DNA of 64,000 nt. Origin: Thamnidium elegans (lineage: Eukaryota > Mucoromycota > Mucoromycetes > Mucorales > Mucoraceae). The notes under the pieces were generated by a model. The model did not search any database, had not been told where the DNA came from, and saw nothing but the letters and a program-made list of their open reading frames with translations. Positions 44,473 to 55,460 of this stretch are shown here, piece after piece. Made by a program: the position numbers and the translations under genes. Where the stretch lies: positions 434,001 to 498,000 of the forward strand of contig JAIXMG010000025.1 of assembly GCA_025201345.1 (NCBI GenBank), written 5' to 3'. Every line of letters starts with the position of its first letter. Within the stretch, counting starts at the first letter, position 1.

Positions 44473-44573
44473 CTAAAACTCCTATTAATATTAATTATAC
44501 ATGTATAACAAAACAAAACAAAAAAAACCTAAAGCATAAAAAAATCCCCCCTCTTGTCCATGCCCTTAATTTA

Positions 44574-44643
44574 CTACTACTACTACTATTACTACTACAC
44601 TACACTACACTACTAAACTACTACACTACTACTACTACTACTT
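44574..44643. repeat. ACT trinucleotide microsatellite
   Basis: About 70 bp of ACT repeats with ACTAC and ACTAA interruptions, in the 3' flank of the Sec2-type gene. Confidence 0.85.
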
Positions 44644-45314
44644 TTTTTAAAAGAAAAAATACCAAATACTACCTAATAAATCCAATTCCCTCAGCCTAAA
44701 AATGTTGTTATTATTTATGTACAAAAAGAAACAAAAGTCCCTGCATTTTATTTGTTTTTGTTTTTCAAGGTCTCATCTGTCGGCGCATCTTTCCTTAATA
44801 TGTTAATTTGCCCATTATGCCACACCGATACGTTACAAAAAAAGATAGCTTATTATTCCAATACTCGCGTATAGTACACATTATAGCAGAACTTACAGAA
44901 ATGTTAGCTACAAACGAGTATTGTGTCTCACCTAACAAAACTTTCACAAATAAACATATTTATGTTCATGATTTGGCTCAAAGTCTGACAACAAATACCT
45001 GATATTAACCAAAACAAATAAGGTAGATAATATTCGAAGAGTGCTGATAGAAATATCTCTTTGTTGGACCACTAGTTAAACACGAAGAACATGATGGTTT
45101 TTTTTTCTGATGTTTATTACTTTGTATAGGTTATTTTACGACTTGCAATCTTGTTGATTTTAAGGGGAATCTCGAAGCGCGGTCTATTAATAAAAGCCTT
45201 TTTGCATGAAATAAGTTTTCAATATAAATAATTATATTAGACAAATTGTAGTAGGTTAAATATATATCCCCCCCCCCCTTCTTTTATAATTATTATGACT
45301 AACTTATTTTAAAA
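44644..45314. other. Intergenic DNA
   Basis: 3' flank of the Sec2-type gene. A 64-codon frame at 44808-45002 (+) with AELTEMLATNEYCVSPNKTF looks protein-like but is isolated; it may be debris of the same relic as 45315-45727. A C-run lies near 45269-45278. Confidence 0.4.
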
Positions 45315-45727
45315 GGGGATACAGCCAACGCATTGGAAAAAAGACTTGACAAGGTTCGATGAGAATGATTTTACATTCTTAAAAATATACCTTTATCTAT
45401 TATTAAGGACAGTGGAAGGACGTATGTTAAAAGCTGTAAGTTTTTATATAATCTCACAATGATCGAAATAGCTTACGAGTAAACCTTTTTTATCATGAGC
45501 AAATTGACTCATTTACTTTTAAAAATAAATTCCGATAAGCAAGTGTTTTTTTTTATATTTGAAACTACGGCTCTTCTTGTACTGACTAAAGTGTGTAGAC
45601 ACTGGCACCTTTAGCCTCAAATATTGAGATTCTAAAGGATCGATACGTCACTGAAGCCCTAATCTTATCAGAAGACGAAAAAACAATGCTTGCAAAATTA
45701 CGAGAGGTCAAACAAACCGTTTTTTAG
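45315..45727 (+). pseudogene. Relic with two exon-like blocks
   Basis: The block PTHWKKDLTRFDENDFTFLK, IYLYLLLRTVEGRMLKA ends at a good donor (GTAAGT near 45437). It joins in phase, through an acceptor TGTGTAG near 45592-45598, to TLAPLASNIEILKDRYVTEA, LILSEDEKTMLAKLREV, which ends at TAG 45725-45727. The two blocks look like genuine spliced coding sequence, but no start or upstream exons could be traced. Family not recognised. Confidence 0.3.
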
Positions 45728-46086
45728 CTTCACAATGATGATACAGCCCAGAAACTAGGTTATGCGGCACACTTATCTCCTAGGGCCTGCTATATAAATA
45801 TTACTTTGTCTGTCTCTAAGAACGGAAAATAAAAGATCTTTCAGATATGTTTATTTATTTTCTAAAACAAAAAAACAGGGGAGCAAACAATCTTTTTTTA
45901 TATGGTCCCTTAACAACCTCGGCTGACTTTTTAGTTTTATTCTCTTTGGCCGGAAATTTAACAATATTTGACCGGACATTCGACCGGATGCCTAGGGCTG
46001 AAATGGTCGAATAAGAGGTGCAGCATGATCATTGGCACTACAGGAAAAAAAAAAAAAAAGAGCAAGAAAAAACTTTTTTCTTTATA

Positions 46087-46812
46087 ATGAAAATGACCAA
46101 AATACTTCAACCTACAAAAGCTTATTTGGATATTGTTCAAAAGGAATCAAAGACTTTAACGGAAGCATTGAAAGATCAGTTATTGATTCTTGACTTGAAT
46201 GGAACACTCGTGTCTCGAAACAAAAAGAACAAGTCAATGTATGTTAGACCCTATAGCAAGGAGTTCTTTGATTATATATTTGAAAATTTTACGGTTATGT
46301 TGTGGTCTAGTGCACAAACACACTCAGTAAAATACATGAGTCGCGCGTTTGGTAGTCATGCTGAAAAAATTACAGTAACGTGGGATCGACACCACTTTGG
46401 ACTTTCTAAAATAGACTTCAATCGTAAAGTGGTCACGATTAAAAATTTGGATAAGGTTTGGAAGTACTTTGGTGGTAAATATGATGCAACCAATACAGTA
46501 TTGCTGGACGATTCACCAGAAAAGACAGTTATGCAACCGTATAATGCTATTCATCCAGCGGAATTTGTTCACCATAACAACGAATTTATTTTATCAGGGG
46601 AAGCTGAGTTATTAAATGTGGTTGATTATCTTCAAAAATTGCAGTTTCAATCGAACATTGCAAATTATATTAAACAGTTTCCTTACAAGAGTAACTTAAA
46701 ACACGAAAAGAATACGACGGTTGTTGAGTATTTTCAATTTACAAACGAATATAGTGCACCTACTATTATTGATTTAGATATTACAGCAACTTTAAAAGAA
46801 ATCAAGCTTTAA
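46087..46812 (+). CDS. FCP1/SCP-like HAD phosphatase (NIF domain)
   Basis: Single exon, 241 aa. HAD-superfamily proteins of the FCP1 homology group dephosphorylate serine/threonine residues, for example in the RNA polymerase II tail. Motif I is LLILDLNGTLVSR, with nucleophile Asp36 and Asn38 where DxD enzymes carry the second Asp. Then YVRPYSKEFFDYIFENFTV, VMLWSSAQTHSVKYM (motif II), WDRHHFGLSK, KNLDKVW with its lysine, and NTVLLDDSPEKTVMQPYNAI (motif III DD pair). An upstream in-frame ATG (46018) would add a Lys/Glu run followed by phenylalanines; 46087 is preferred. DLNGT variants recur in fungal and plant members, so the substitution does not prove inactivity. Confidence 0.88.
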   Translation: MKMTKILQPTKAYLDIVQKESKTLTEALKDQLLILDLNGTLVSRNKKNKSMYVRPYSKEFFDYIFENFTVMLWSSAQTHSVKYMSRAFGSHAEKITVTWDRHHFGLSKIDFNRKVVTIKNLDKVWKYFGGKYDATNTVLLDDSPEKTVMQPYNAIHPAEFVHHNNEFILSGEAELLNVVDYLQKLQFQSNIANYIKQFPYKSNLKHEKNTTVVEYFQFTNEYSAPTIIDLDITATLKEIKL

Positions 46813-47039
46813 AGGCCAATGAAAACAGCACGTATTTAATTGGGTGGTTCATATTTTTTATTTGATCTTTATTTGGATAATAAATAAAAAAATAGGGTTA
46901 TATTTTTATATTATTCTGTGTGACAACAGAGTTATAAATATCTTTTTTTTACTTTCTTTTTACTTTTCGTTTTCTTTTTCCTTTCTTTCTGTTCTATTAA
47001 AAAAGAAAAAGAAAAAAAGATCGCCTTTGTACTTTCATT

Positions 47040-48590
47040 ATGTTGTACCTGACCAATGATTTAGGGTTATTACCCTTTTTTTTACCATTTGGTATTATTG
47101 GGTTTTATAGATATCTTTGGTTTTTTATCAAAGTAGCCGCTTGGTTAGTTTATCAACCCAAGCAACCCAAGCAAAATCCAACTTATACAGGAGAAAGAGA
47201 TGTAACGATTATTGTACCAACCATTGATGCAGGTGAAGAGTTCAAGATAGCAGCCAGAAGTTGGTTGGCATGCGGACCAAAAGAAATTATTATTATTACA
47301 GAGACAAGCATGAGGGGACCTTTACAAGAATTAGCTGATGAAGTTGATCCAAACAAAATTAGAGTATTGACAGTATCTAAAGCAAATAAAAGATTACAAA
47401 TGGTTAGAGGTGTAAATGCTGCTACAACTGAAATTGTTGTCTTTTCTGATGATGATGCTATTTGGAAACCTACCATGTTAGATTATATCTTGGCTTGTTT
47501 TGAAGATTTAAAGATGGGTGGTGTTGGTACAAGTCAAACTGTTCATGCTGTTGATCCTAATGGACATCAAACGATGTGGGAGATCTTAGCAGGGTTTCGA
47601 TTAACCAGTCGTAACATTGAAATTGCCGCTTCTACACATATTGATGGTGGTATATGTTGTCTATCTGGTCGTACTGCAGCTTATCGTACACTTATTTTAA
47701 AGGATCCCGCATTTCAATACTGTTTTACCAATGATCTTTGGTTAGGTAAATATCCTTTAAATTCAGGTGATGATAAATTTTTGACACGTTGGATGGTATC
47801 ACATGGATGGAACACATATGCACAGATTTGTAAAGAAGCAGAGTTGTATTCAACATTTAAAAATAATTGGAGATTTGTTAAACAAGTACTTCGTTGGACT
47901 CGTAACACTTGGCGTTCAGATTTTAGATCTCTTTTCACTGAACGATATATTTGGTCTAGACATCCTTTTGTTGCTTTTACGATGGTAGATAAGATCTTTA
48001 ATCCGCTTACTTTATTAGCTGGTCCTATCTTGGTTGGTGTATTTGCTACTTTACAAGAACAAAGAGCTGGTCCTACAAACCCTCCTTTACCTGGTTGGAA
48101 TATCGCAATATCTTATATTATTTGGTTATTATTAACAAGATTTATCAAATTAATTCCTCATTTTTTAAAGAGACCAAAAGATATTTGGGTATTACCCGCT
48201 TGGTTACTCTTTAATTATTACTTTGCTATCATGAAGATTTATGCTTTATTTACGTTACATGAAGTTGGTTGGGGTACTCGTGCTGGTATTGGTAACGAAT
48301 TAGCTGCTGATATTGGAAAACAAGATGATGAAAAGGAACAATACGATCAACATTTAAAAATTGAAATGAGTAATATGGATGAAGATGCGTATCAAAATAG
48401 ACAACAAACTGAACAACATGATATTCAATCTTACTACCATCAAAATCCTCCTTATGAAGATCCCTTCTTTTCTGAAGCCGAATTAAGAAGAGGTACAGAA
48501 ATGGGTGTCGATGGTTCTTTTGCACCTATACAACAACAACATCAACAACATCAACAACAACAACAACATACATCATCATCATTACTATAA
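47040..48590 (+). CDS. Membrane glycosyltransferase family 2, fungal CPS1/hyphal-growth GT2 type
   Basis: Single exon, 516 aa. Processive-type polysaccharide synthase related to chitin and hyaluronan synthases; homologues are Cryptococcus Cps1 and the fungal GT2 protein needed for hyphal growth on surfaces. N-terminal membrane segment (about 10-40), then the catalytic domain: DVTIIVPTIDAGEEF, IIIITETSMRGPLQELADEV, the DxD region VVFSDDDAIWKP, GVGTSQTV, STHIDGGICCLSGRTAAYRT, GDDKFLTRWMV and the QxxRW-type QVLRWTRNTWRS. Then membrane helices (PLTLLAGPILVGVFA, ISYIIWLLLTRFI, WLLFNYYFAIMKIYALFTLH). The tail is acidic, then Gln/His-rich (about 497-512). It faces GSK-3 tail to tail, 127 bp apart. 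Confidence 0.9.
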   Translation: MLYLTNDLGLLPFFLPFGIIGFYRYLWFFIKVAAWLVYQPKQPKQNPTYTGERDVTIIVPTIDAGEEFKIAARSWLACGPKEIIIITETSMRGPLQELADEVDPNKIRVLTVSKANKRLQMVRGVNAATTEIVVFSDDDAIWKPTMLDYILACFEDLKMGGVGTSQTVHAVDPNGHQTMWEILAGFRLTSRNIEIAASTHIDGGICCLSGRTAAYRTLILKDPAFQYCFTNDLWLGKYPLNSGDDKFLTRWMVSHGWNTYAQICKEAELYSTFKNNWRFVKQVLRWTRNTWRSDFRSLFTERYIWSRHPFVAFTMVDKIFNPLTLLAGPILVGVFATLQEQRAGPTNPPLPGWNIAISYIIWLLLTRFIKLIPHFLKRPKDIWVLPAWLLFNYYFAIMKIYALFTLHEVGWGTRAGIGNELAADIGKQDDEKEQYDQHLKIEMSNMDEDAYQNRQQTEQHDIQSYYHQNPPYEDPFFSEAELRRGTEMGVDGSFAPIQQQHQQHQQQQQHTSSSLL

Positions 48591-48717
48591 AAAAAGTTTT
48601 TTTTTTCTCTCTTTTTTATTTTTTTTTTTACAAATAAATAATTTTATATAATTAAAGTTCACTTATAATAGGAGACTATGTTTTACAACAACAAAAAAAG
48701 ATAGGAGGATCTCCGTT

Positions 48718-49807
48718 TTAATCCAACACGATACGTAAACCTTCAGCAGGGATAGGTTCAAATTCATCTATATTTATACCTTTCGATAACAATTCACCAT
48801 AAGCGTGTGGTGGTACGAGCCTTTTACTAAATTCAGGCTGAATCGATAATTCTAAAAAAAGATGTTTAAAATTAATTTATACGTAAAAAAAACTTTTAGT
48901 GTGTGTGTGTGTGTGTTACCTCCAATTGAGAAGTTAAATAAAGGTGGTAATTCTTTGCCTGTCGACATTTTTGTATCAGGGTCTCTCAACTCATCAAAGA
49001 AAGGATGAACCAGAGCTTCACTAGCACTTGGTCTAGCTAAAGGATTATATTGTAAAATAAGCGACATTAAATCAATAGCTTCTGGCGGTGTTCTTAATCT
49101 AAATATCTTTTACAAATTTTAAAAAGTCCAAGTTTTCTGCTTTTTGATTTATTTATTTTATTTACCTTTGAAAATGGATGTGGTTTAATCAGTGGAAATT
49201 TATGATCGTTATAATTTGGATTCATCAGCTCTATTTGTTCTCTTGACGGTGTTCCTAGTACTTTAATAATCTCTACTAATTGGTCAATACCACTTTCTCC
49301 TGGGAACAAGGGTTGTCCCAATAAGAGTTCGCCCATCACACAACCTGCGGACCAAATATCTATTTTGGTAGAGTACTCGGCTGCTCCAAAGATTAGTTCG
49401 GGTGCACGGTAGTAACGAGAGCAAATATAAGATACGTTAGAGTCACCCGAGTTTAATATCTTTGCACTAGAAGTATAAGTACTGTTTTTTTAGTGTGTGT
49501 ACTCTTTTTATACTTTTTTTTTTTTTTACCTTCCAAAATCACATAGCTTTAATACGCCCGTTATCGGATCCAATAATAAATTTTGAGGTTTAATATCTCG
49601 ATGACAGATGCCAATACTGTGACAGTAAGCCAACGCTCTATACAATTGATACATATAAATCTTGACCTGCAAAATGGGTATAGGCTGTCTAATTTTGGCA
49701 TAGTGACGAGCAACTCGGTACACTGTTTCGGGTACATACTCCAAAACCAAGTTTAAAAATATCTCGTCTCTCTGTGTGTATAGTGATTTAGTTATTATTA
49801 GTGGTTA

Positions 49808-49846
<39 letters not shown>

Positions 49847-50339
49847 TTTTCACCTTGATTATAAAAATAAGCTTTTAACGCACATACATTAGGATGCTGC
49901 ATCATTCTCATCATTTCCAACTCACGATTCTATTGTTAAAAAAAGTTAGTTTTCTTTCTCTTTCGTTTCAGAAGAGTGCTTGAAAATACCTTGAATCGTT
50001 TATCTTGCAAAACTTTTTTGATTGCAGCGTTTTCTCCAGTGTTCATAAGTTTGGCTTGATAGACTACACCAAATGAACCATTTCCAATCACTTTTTCGTG
50101 TGTGTAGTGCAGTTGAATGTCTTGGCCAGTTGTTCCGTCTTTAGCAGCTACAAGAACATGGCGTAAATGATTGGTTGGTAACGGTGAACCTAGGTATAAT
50201 AATAAAAATAAAGGTGTCAGTCCATTATGTTTAAAGAGAGAAAGAGGGATTATGCAGCTTTTTGTTGTTGTTATTGTCGAAATTTTTCTTGGTTTTTACC
50301 TGGAAGTAAAGGTATAGCTTTTTCTTCTTGTTGCTCCAT
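48718..50339 (-). CDS. GSK3: Glycogen synthase kinase 3 (GSK-3)
   Basis: Seven exons: 50300-50339, 49990-50189, 49846-49929, 49530-49771, 49166-49466, 48920-49106 and 48718-48851; 395 aa. CMGC serine/threonine kinase acting in many signalling routes; yeast homologues Rim11/Mck1/Mrk1 govern sporulation and stress. Key parts: Gly loop [51 protein letters not shown] (Ser codon split by an intron), [20 protein letters not shown] with the activating tyrosine, [20 protein letters not shown], and a C-terminal [20 protein letters not shown] typical of the family. The last intron-exon pair gives [14 protein letters not shown]. Intron 3 contains a 33-base T-run on the plus strand. Confidence 0.95.
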
Positions 50340-50464
50340 AGAAAGAAAAAAATTTAATGATAATAACAAAAATCAGAAGAAATTAAAAAGAAGCTTTTTT
50401 TTTGAAGTGCAAGAGGAAAAAAAAAGGCAGATTGTTATTGGCAGTGTGTTTGATCAGAGTGTGT

Positions 50465-50501
<37 letters not shown>

Positions 50502-50690
50502 TGACGTAAAATTTGCACAAATAATAAATATAGTAACAAACTATTTTTTTGGTGTTTATACGCTTCTCTCCTTTTTCCATCTTTCAAAATTACCATTCCA
50601 GAGTACCTACCGTTACCTTCGTCCTTGCATCAGCGAACGAGTTCGATCCAAATTAAACAGCAACGTCAAAGTTGGTTTAACAAGCTCAAG
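50340..50690. promoter_or_regulatory. Shared upstream region of divergent GSK-3 and GDPase genes
   Basis: The 351 bp between two start codons must contain both promoters. It holds a long T-run on the plus strand (about 50467-50500). No specific factor site can be named with confidence. Confidence 0.5.
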
Positions 50691-52113
50691 ATGACCAATA
50701 AAAAACAATGGGTACTTTTAATAACCTTTTTTATATTATTTATTTTATCCTTTTTTTTTATACCCAATTATTCTTATCAAGGTAATGATATATATATATA
50801 TATATTTTTAAAAAAAAAAAAGACTTTTTTTTAAATGTAATAATATTATATATTTATGTTTTCAAGTAGTACAAGACTCTGCTTCTGATCATTGTTCAGT
50901 GGCATATCCTGGTAAACCAATTATACAGTATGCAATCATGATTGATGCAGGATCTTCTGGCTCGCGTGTCCATATTTATAAATTCAATAATTGTAAACAG
51001 TACCCTGAATTAGAAAACGAAGTATTCAAGATGATTTCGCCCGGCTTATCAAACTACGCACCTCAAGATGCTGCGGATTCTTTACACGATTTGTTACAAT
51101 TGGCCGTTGAAAGTGTACCGAAAGAGATGCATCATTGTACACCGATTGCTGTCAAGGCAACAGCAGGACTTAGACTGTTGGGCACGGATAAAAGTAGAGA
51201 TATATTAAACGCTGTACGTAAAACCATTGAAGAGCAGTACCCTTTCCCAATCAATAGTATTGAAATTATGGAGGGTACAGAGGAAGGTGTTTATGCTTGG
51301 ATTACAGTCAATTATTTATTAGGCAATTTAAAACCAAACGGAAGATCGGTTGCTACGTTTGATTTGGGCGGTGCGTCAACACAGATTGTCATGGAACCAG
51401 AATTGGATATGGTTGTTGGGGATCATCAGTATCAATTATCATACGCCAAACGAGATTATAATTTATATCAGCATTCATACCTTGGATTTGGGTTAATGGA
51501 AGCAAGAAGAAGAGTGAAAGAACAAATGGTAAAGAGTTGGAAAGATACTGTGCCCAATAGTGTACACCATCCTTGTTTACCAAAAGGACATAAAGAGATG
51601 ATCAAATGGACGGATTTCACAGTGACTAAAAATGTAGAGTTGGTAGGCACAGGCGCTGGACATTCTGCTTGTCGTGCAGTCATTGAAAAGATATTTGAAA
51701 AGGAAAAGGCATGTCCAGTTAGTCCTTGTGGGTTTAACGGCATCTATCAGCCTTCCATTACAGATTATTTTTCAGACCGTGATTTATACTTGTTTTCGTT
51801 CTTTTATGATTTAACTGAGCCGTTGGGTATGCCTAGCGATTTCACTGTACGTGAGTTTGGTGAATTGGCTTACAAAGTGTGTAACGGAGACCCCGAATTG
51901 TTTCGATATATACCAAATGCTTTAAATGTGTTGCAAAAGTCTCCTGATTATTGTCTTGATTTAACTTATACTCATGCCTTGTTACGTATTGGATACGAAG
52001 TACCCCCCGAACGCCTGGTGCGTACGGCTAAAAAAATTCGTGATGCAGAAACTGGATGGTGTTTAGGTGCTTCTATCACCATGATTGATCAAAACCAATT
52101 ATGTAAAAATTAA
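50691..52113 (+). CDS. GDA1: Golgi guanosine diphosphatase / apyrase (GDA1/CD39 family)
   Basis: Two exons, 50691-50781 and 50867-52113; 445 aa. In yeast Gda1 hydrolyses GDP left by mannosyltransferases to GMP, which drives GDP-mannose exchange into the Golgi. Type II protein: membrane segment about 7-26 (WVLLITFFILFILSFFFI), then luminal domain with the five apyrase regions: MIDAGSSGSRVHIYKF, VKATAGLRLLG, EIMEGTEEGVYAWITVNYLL, VATFDLGGASTQIVMEPE and SYLGFGLMEARRRV. The late SPCGFNGIYQPS and WCLGASITMIDQN are also typical. It directly supports the two mannosyltransferases at 24.8-27.7 kb functionally. A TTG upstream is in frame but the first ATG at 50691 leads straight into the membrane anchor. 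Confidence 0.93.
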
Positions 52114-52210
52114 GACAATTTAGATTTTTCTTTTGTTCATTTTTATTTTTATTTTTATTATTACTATTAAATAAATATATGTAGAGAGAGAGAGATAATG
52201 TACAAAAAAA

Positions 52211-54358
52211 TTATTGTTGTTGATCTATGACCATGCCAGATACATGCTTTAACTTCTTTAAATGTTTATGAGTTGGTGGAAGTAACCCGGTATTGATCAT
52301 ATCCATACCATCTAATGGGCCTAAAGTTGGTATTGAGGATATGGTTGGTATATCGTCAATCACACTACAAGAGCATTCTACGTTGTCGTTATGCATGCCG
52401 TGGTTGGTTAAGAATTCACAAAGGCATTCCGTCATATCGTCGGGAAATCCTTCGTGATTTGCTCCTCCTGTATCTAGAATACGCATAATGCGATGAATCA
52501 TCTCTTTGGCTTTATTTCTTAGTTCTGTGTTGTCTTTGACAAGTGCTTGGCCACAATAGACTGTCGATGCATGGTAGACACAAGTAACAAACTGTTGACA
52601 GACGCACCATCCAAAGCATCGTGACACAGTTTCAGCCATCTCGACCAACGTATCCGCGGAACTGGCACAAATATTATTAGACCTGGTTTCTTCTTCTAGT
52701 TGTGTTGGTGTAGGACTCGAGTTTCGAATACTGGATAGTACAGCCTTGTGTAAAATGATCCATTGTGATTCGTATTGTATTCTAAGCATGAGTGCAGCGT
52801 GCGCCTCTAAAGTCTCTGCATCTACCACCGACGTGATATCTTTCACTACAGCGGATTCCTTCTTCTTTCTAATCTGTTCGTACTGATCAAAATCGTGATT
52901 TTCAGGTTTGAACTTTTCCGGTAACTTGAGTCTCCAAAGAGTCAAAAACTTTTCTTGAGCCAGCAATTGTTTTTTTGACGCACCTCGATCGATTAATGAA
53001 TTGATGTTGATACATATTTTTGCAAACTCGACAGTGAATACAAAATAAAGTTCTTTAACCAAGGTTTTGTTGTTATCGAAATTGACTTGTTCCGTAGCGG
53101 TTTTGTTTAATTCTACTAGTTGCTGGTTGATGGCGACCAGTTGATAAAAGTCAATGTTGATCTCGGTGCCTGCAATTAAAGTAGGGTCACCAGTAAATAC
53201 ACTTAGACTGTAGTCGTTGGAATAAAGAACAAGTAGGATTTTATAAAACTTCCGCTTTCGTCGTAGGTTTTCAGCGGGTAAAGATTCAGGTTGATGAATA
53301 CCACAGTCAAGTACCATATGTAGCACAAGGCCAATATAAATGCGTGCTTGTGAGTATCTTTTACAGACGATGCAAAATGTCGAAAGGTTCAGCAAAGCTT
53401 CAATGGTGGCACAGTCTGGATGGTCGTCAAAGAAATCCATTAAAGCATCACGAGCACGATCATAATAAAAACCAGCGATTTGTTCTGCGTTATCACAAAT
53501 ATCCTTATCGTGTCTCATAACATGTAAAAACATTACTGCTAATCCAGAGTCAATGCACACCTGGTTTCGTTGAGCGTCGCCTGATCTTTCCCAAAAGGAG
53601 GTCCAATCTAAAAAATATTTGGGGTGTAGACAATCCCAGGTAACTTGACCTATATAGTTTAATGCTTGTGGTGAAATATTCTTGGTGAGTCCGTTGAGGT
53701 TCATTCGACAATGTTTGTAGTTCTCTAGGCAGATCTTGGGGCGACGACCAAGTGCGTTGAACCAGTATTCAACATAAGATACGTCGGGTTGTGATGTGTT
53801 GGATGAAGCAGGTGAGGGACATTGCGTGTCCACTAGGTCGTCTTCTTCCGTGTTGGGTTGGCGGGGTTCGTTTTCTTCTTCTGATTGTAATAATCTGATC
53901 TTTTGTACTGCTTCTATCAATTGTTCGACGCTGGTGATGTTTGTATCTAGTCTTAGTAAATTACCAGGTTGAAATGATAACATCCACTGCATCGATTTAT
54001 TATTTTCATTTGTTGAAGAAGCAGCAGTAGTAGTAGTAGTAGACGAAGATTCTTGATTACAAAGTATACTTCGTTTCCATAACAATTGTTGCTGTTGTAG
54101 TTGTAATAACTGTTGTTCTAATTTTTTTTGTTCAACCACTTGTACATTGGGAGTTGGTTTTCTACGCTTATCAAAGTGTCCAGAAGCTCTTTCTAATTCT
54201 TTTGTCATGCGAGTCAACATTGGAGTTGTCTTTTCGATCCATGATTCAATTTCATAAAATGTTATTTGAAGAGATTCAATATCGTCATAAGCTGTAGTCT
54301 TTCTCTCCTTTACATCGCTAACTTGGGTTTTTCTTTTACCATTCGATTTATTTGCCAT
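52211..54358 (-). CDS. Fungal transcription-factor regulatory-domain protein without a zinc cluster
   Basis: Single exon, 715 aa. The middle region (about 205-560) looks like the fungal-specific regulatory domain of Zn2Cys6 factors: FLDWTSFWERSGDAQRNQVC, CATIEALLNLSTFCIVCKRY, SQARIYIGLVLHMVLDCGIH, LRRKRKFYKILLVLYSNDYS and LSVFTGDPTLI. The usual N-terminal six-cysteine DNA-binding cluster is missing: the protein begins MANKSNGKRKTQVSDVKERK and an in-frame TAA lies about 30 bp upstream. A basic stretch and possible coiled coil (about 28-100, with a Gln-rich run) come first. It may act as a cofactor or dimer partner, or a DNA-binding exon was lost. The 3' end converges on the GDPase gene. Confidence 0.8.
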   Translation of the reverse strand: MANKSNGKRKTQVSDVKERKTTAYDDIESLQITFYEIESWIEKTTPMLTRMTKELERASGHFDKRRKPTPNVQVVEQKKLEQQLLQLQQQQLLWKRSILCNQESSSTTTTTAASSTNENNKSMQWMLSFQPGNLLRLDTNITSVEQLIEAVQKIRLLQSEEENEPRQPNTEEDDLVDTQCPSPASSNTSQPDVSYVEYWFNALGRRPKICLENYKHCRMNLNGLTKNISPQALNYIGQVTWDCLHPKYFLDWTSFWERSGDAQRNQVCIDSGLAVMFLHVMRHDKDICDNAEQIAGFYYDRARDALMDFFDDHPDCATIEALLNLSTFCIVCKRYSQARIYIGLVLHMVLDCGIHQPESLPAENLRRKRKFYKILLVLYSNDYSLSVFTGDPTLIAGTEINIDFYQLVAINQQLVELNKTATEQVNFDNNKTLVKELYFVFTVEFAKICININSLIDRGASKKQLLAQEKFLTLWRLKLPEKFKPENHDFDQYEQIRKKKESAVVKDITSVVDAETLEAHAALMLRIQYESQWIILHKAVLSSIRNSSPTPTQLEEETRSNNICASSADTLVEMAETVSRCFGWCVCQQFVTCVYHASTVYCGQALVKDNTELRNKAKEMIHRIMRILDTGGANHEGFPDDMTECLCEFLTNHGMHNDNVECSCSVIDDIPTISSIPTLGPLDGMDMINTGLLPPTHKHLKKLKHVSGMVIDQQQ

Positions 54359-55460
54359 GTCATATATAATAAAGCATACAAGGTTTTAAAAAAGAAAAAT
54401 ACGAAAAAAAAAAAAAAGAATGTGATTTTATTTCTAATAGGTTCCGTGGTATTAAGAACTTATTGGTTCAAAAAGTAAAAGTACACGTGAGCTTTAAAAA
54501 TAAAAATAAAGAAAAAATAGTCTGCATGTTTTACATACTCCACTCATTTTTTTTATTTTCAGTTTAAAAAAAACCAAATAAGCTAACAAAGTAAAAATAT
54601 TCTTGTTTTATGCATTCTTGTCACAACTTTTTGGTAATAGTTTTTTATACCGTTTTTATGCTTGTGTTACTTTTTGGATTTTTACCACGATTTATTGATA
54701 TGAGTCACTCTGTCCACCCTTACTGACCTTTAAAAAGATTTCGATACTAAAAAAATTATATTTAGTAGTTTGTTCTTTAAAAGAGATAAAGGTAATGTAC
54801 TTGGCACTCAATTGATTAAATCTCCCTCCGATACACAAAAAGGGTCCTTTTTTTATAAAATATATCGTACCAGCTCTCTTGTGTAGCCCACAAAAAATTA
54901 TGTCTGCAAATTAAAATACTGATTTGTCATTGACATGAACTTAAAAGCGTACAGCAATTAACGTCAAGATATATATTTAGAAGGAAAAAAAAGGGTGAGG
55001 GAACTCTATTATCGTAGTTTACAATTTGACATCTCCAATGGATAGCAAACATATAACAATAATAAGAACTGAAAATATGTAGCTTATAATAATTTAGTGG
55101 ATCCCATAACTAGCCTTGTGCTAGCTTATTCCTGGTGGTTGCTTTAGGAAGAGCAATATCCTTTTGTACGGACACAAAGAAAGCGAAAATGCTAAAAATA
55201 AATAAATAATGCAGAATAGTAAACGAACATAAGATATAAACTATCTATAAGCTCCTTTAAATGCACGTATAAAAAAATACTTACTGATGGTACGCATTGT
55301 AAAGGAAAAGAAGAAGAAAAATGATTTATCTGTTCTAAAAAAAGATAGAATAAATATTGCTTAGGCTGATAAAATGAGCGGTTGCTGTTGTTTTTGTTGA
55401 AGCATCTGGTCGTGTAACTGTTGATTTGACTGCATTATAATTGCACCAAGGCAAGTTTGA
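54359..55460. other. Intergenic DNA
   Basis: 5' flank of the regulatory-domain gene and AT-rich spacer with several TTTTTATA-like stretches. No gene recognised. Confidence 0.5.

Noticed and set aside
44808..45002. 64-codon frame (+) near the Sec2-type gene
   Set aside because: Protein-like in part but isolated, with no promoter context or continuation; reported only as possible debris.
50625..50690. Upstream start for the GDPase at a TTG codon
   Set aside because: Non-ATG start without special context; the first ATG at 50691 gives a normal type II membrane anchor.
24778..52113. Glycosylation gene cluster (GT15, MNN1, GT2, GDPase)
   Set aside because: The genes are interspersed with unrelated housekeeping genes over 27 kb; only the GT15/MNN1 pair is truly adjacent.
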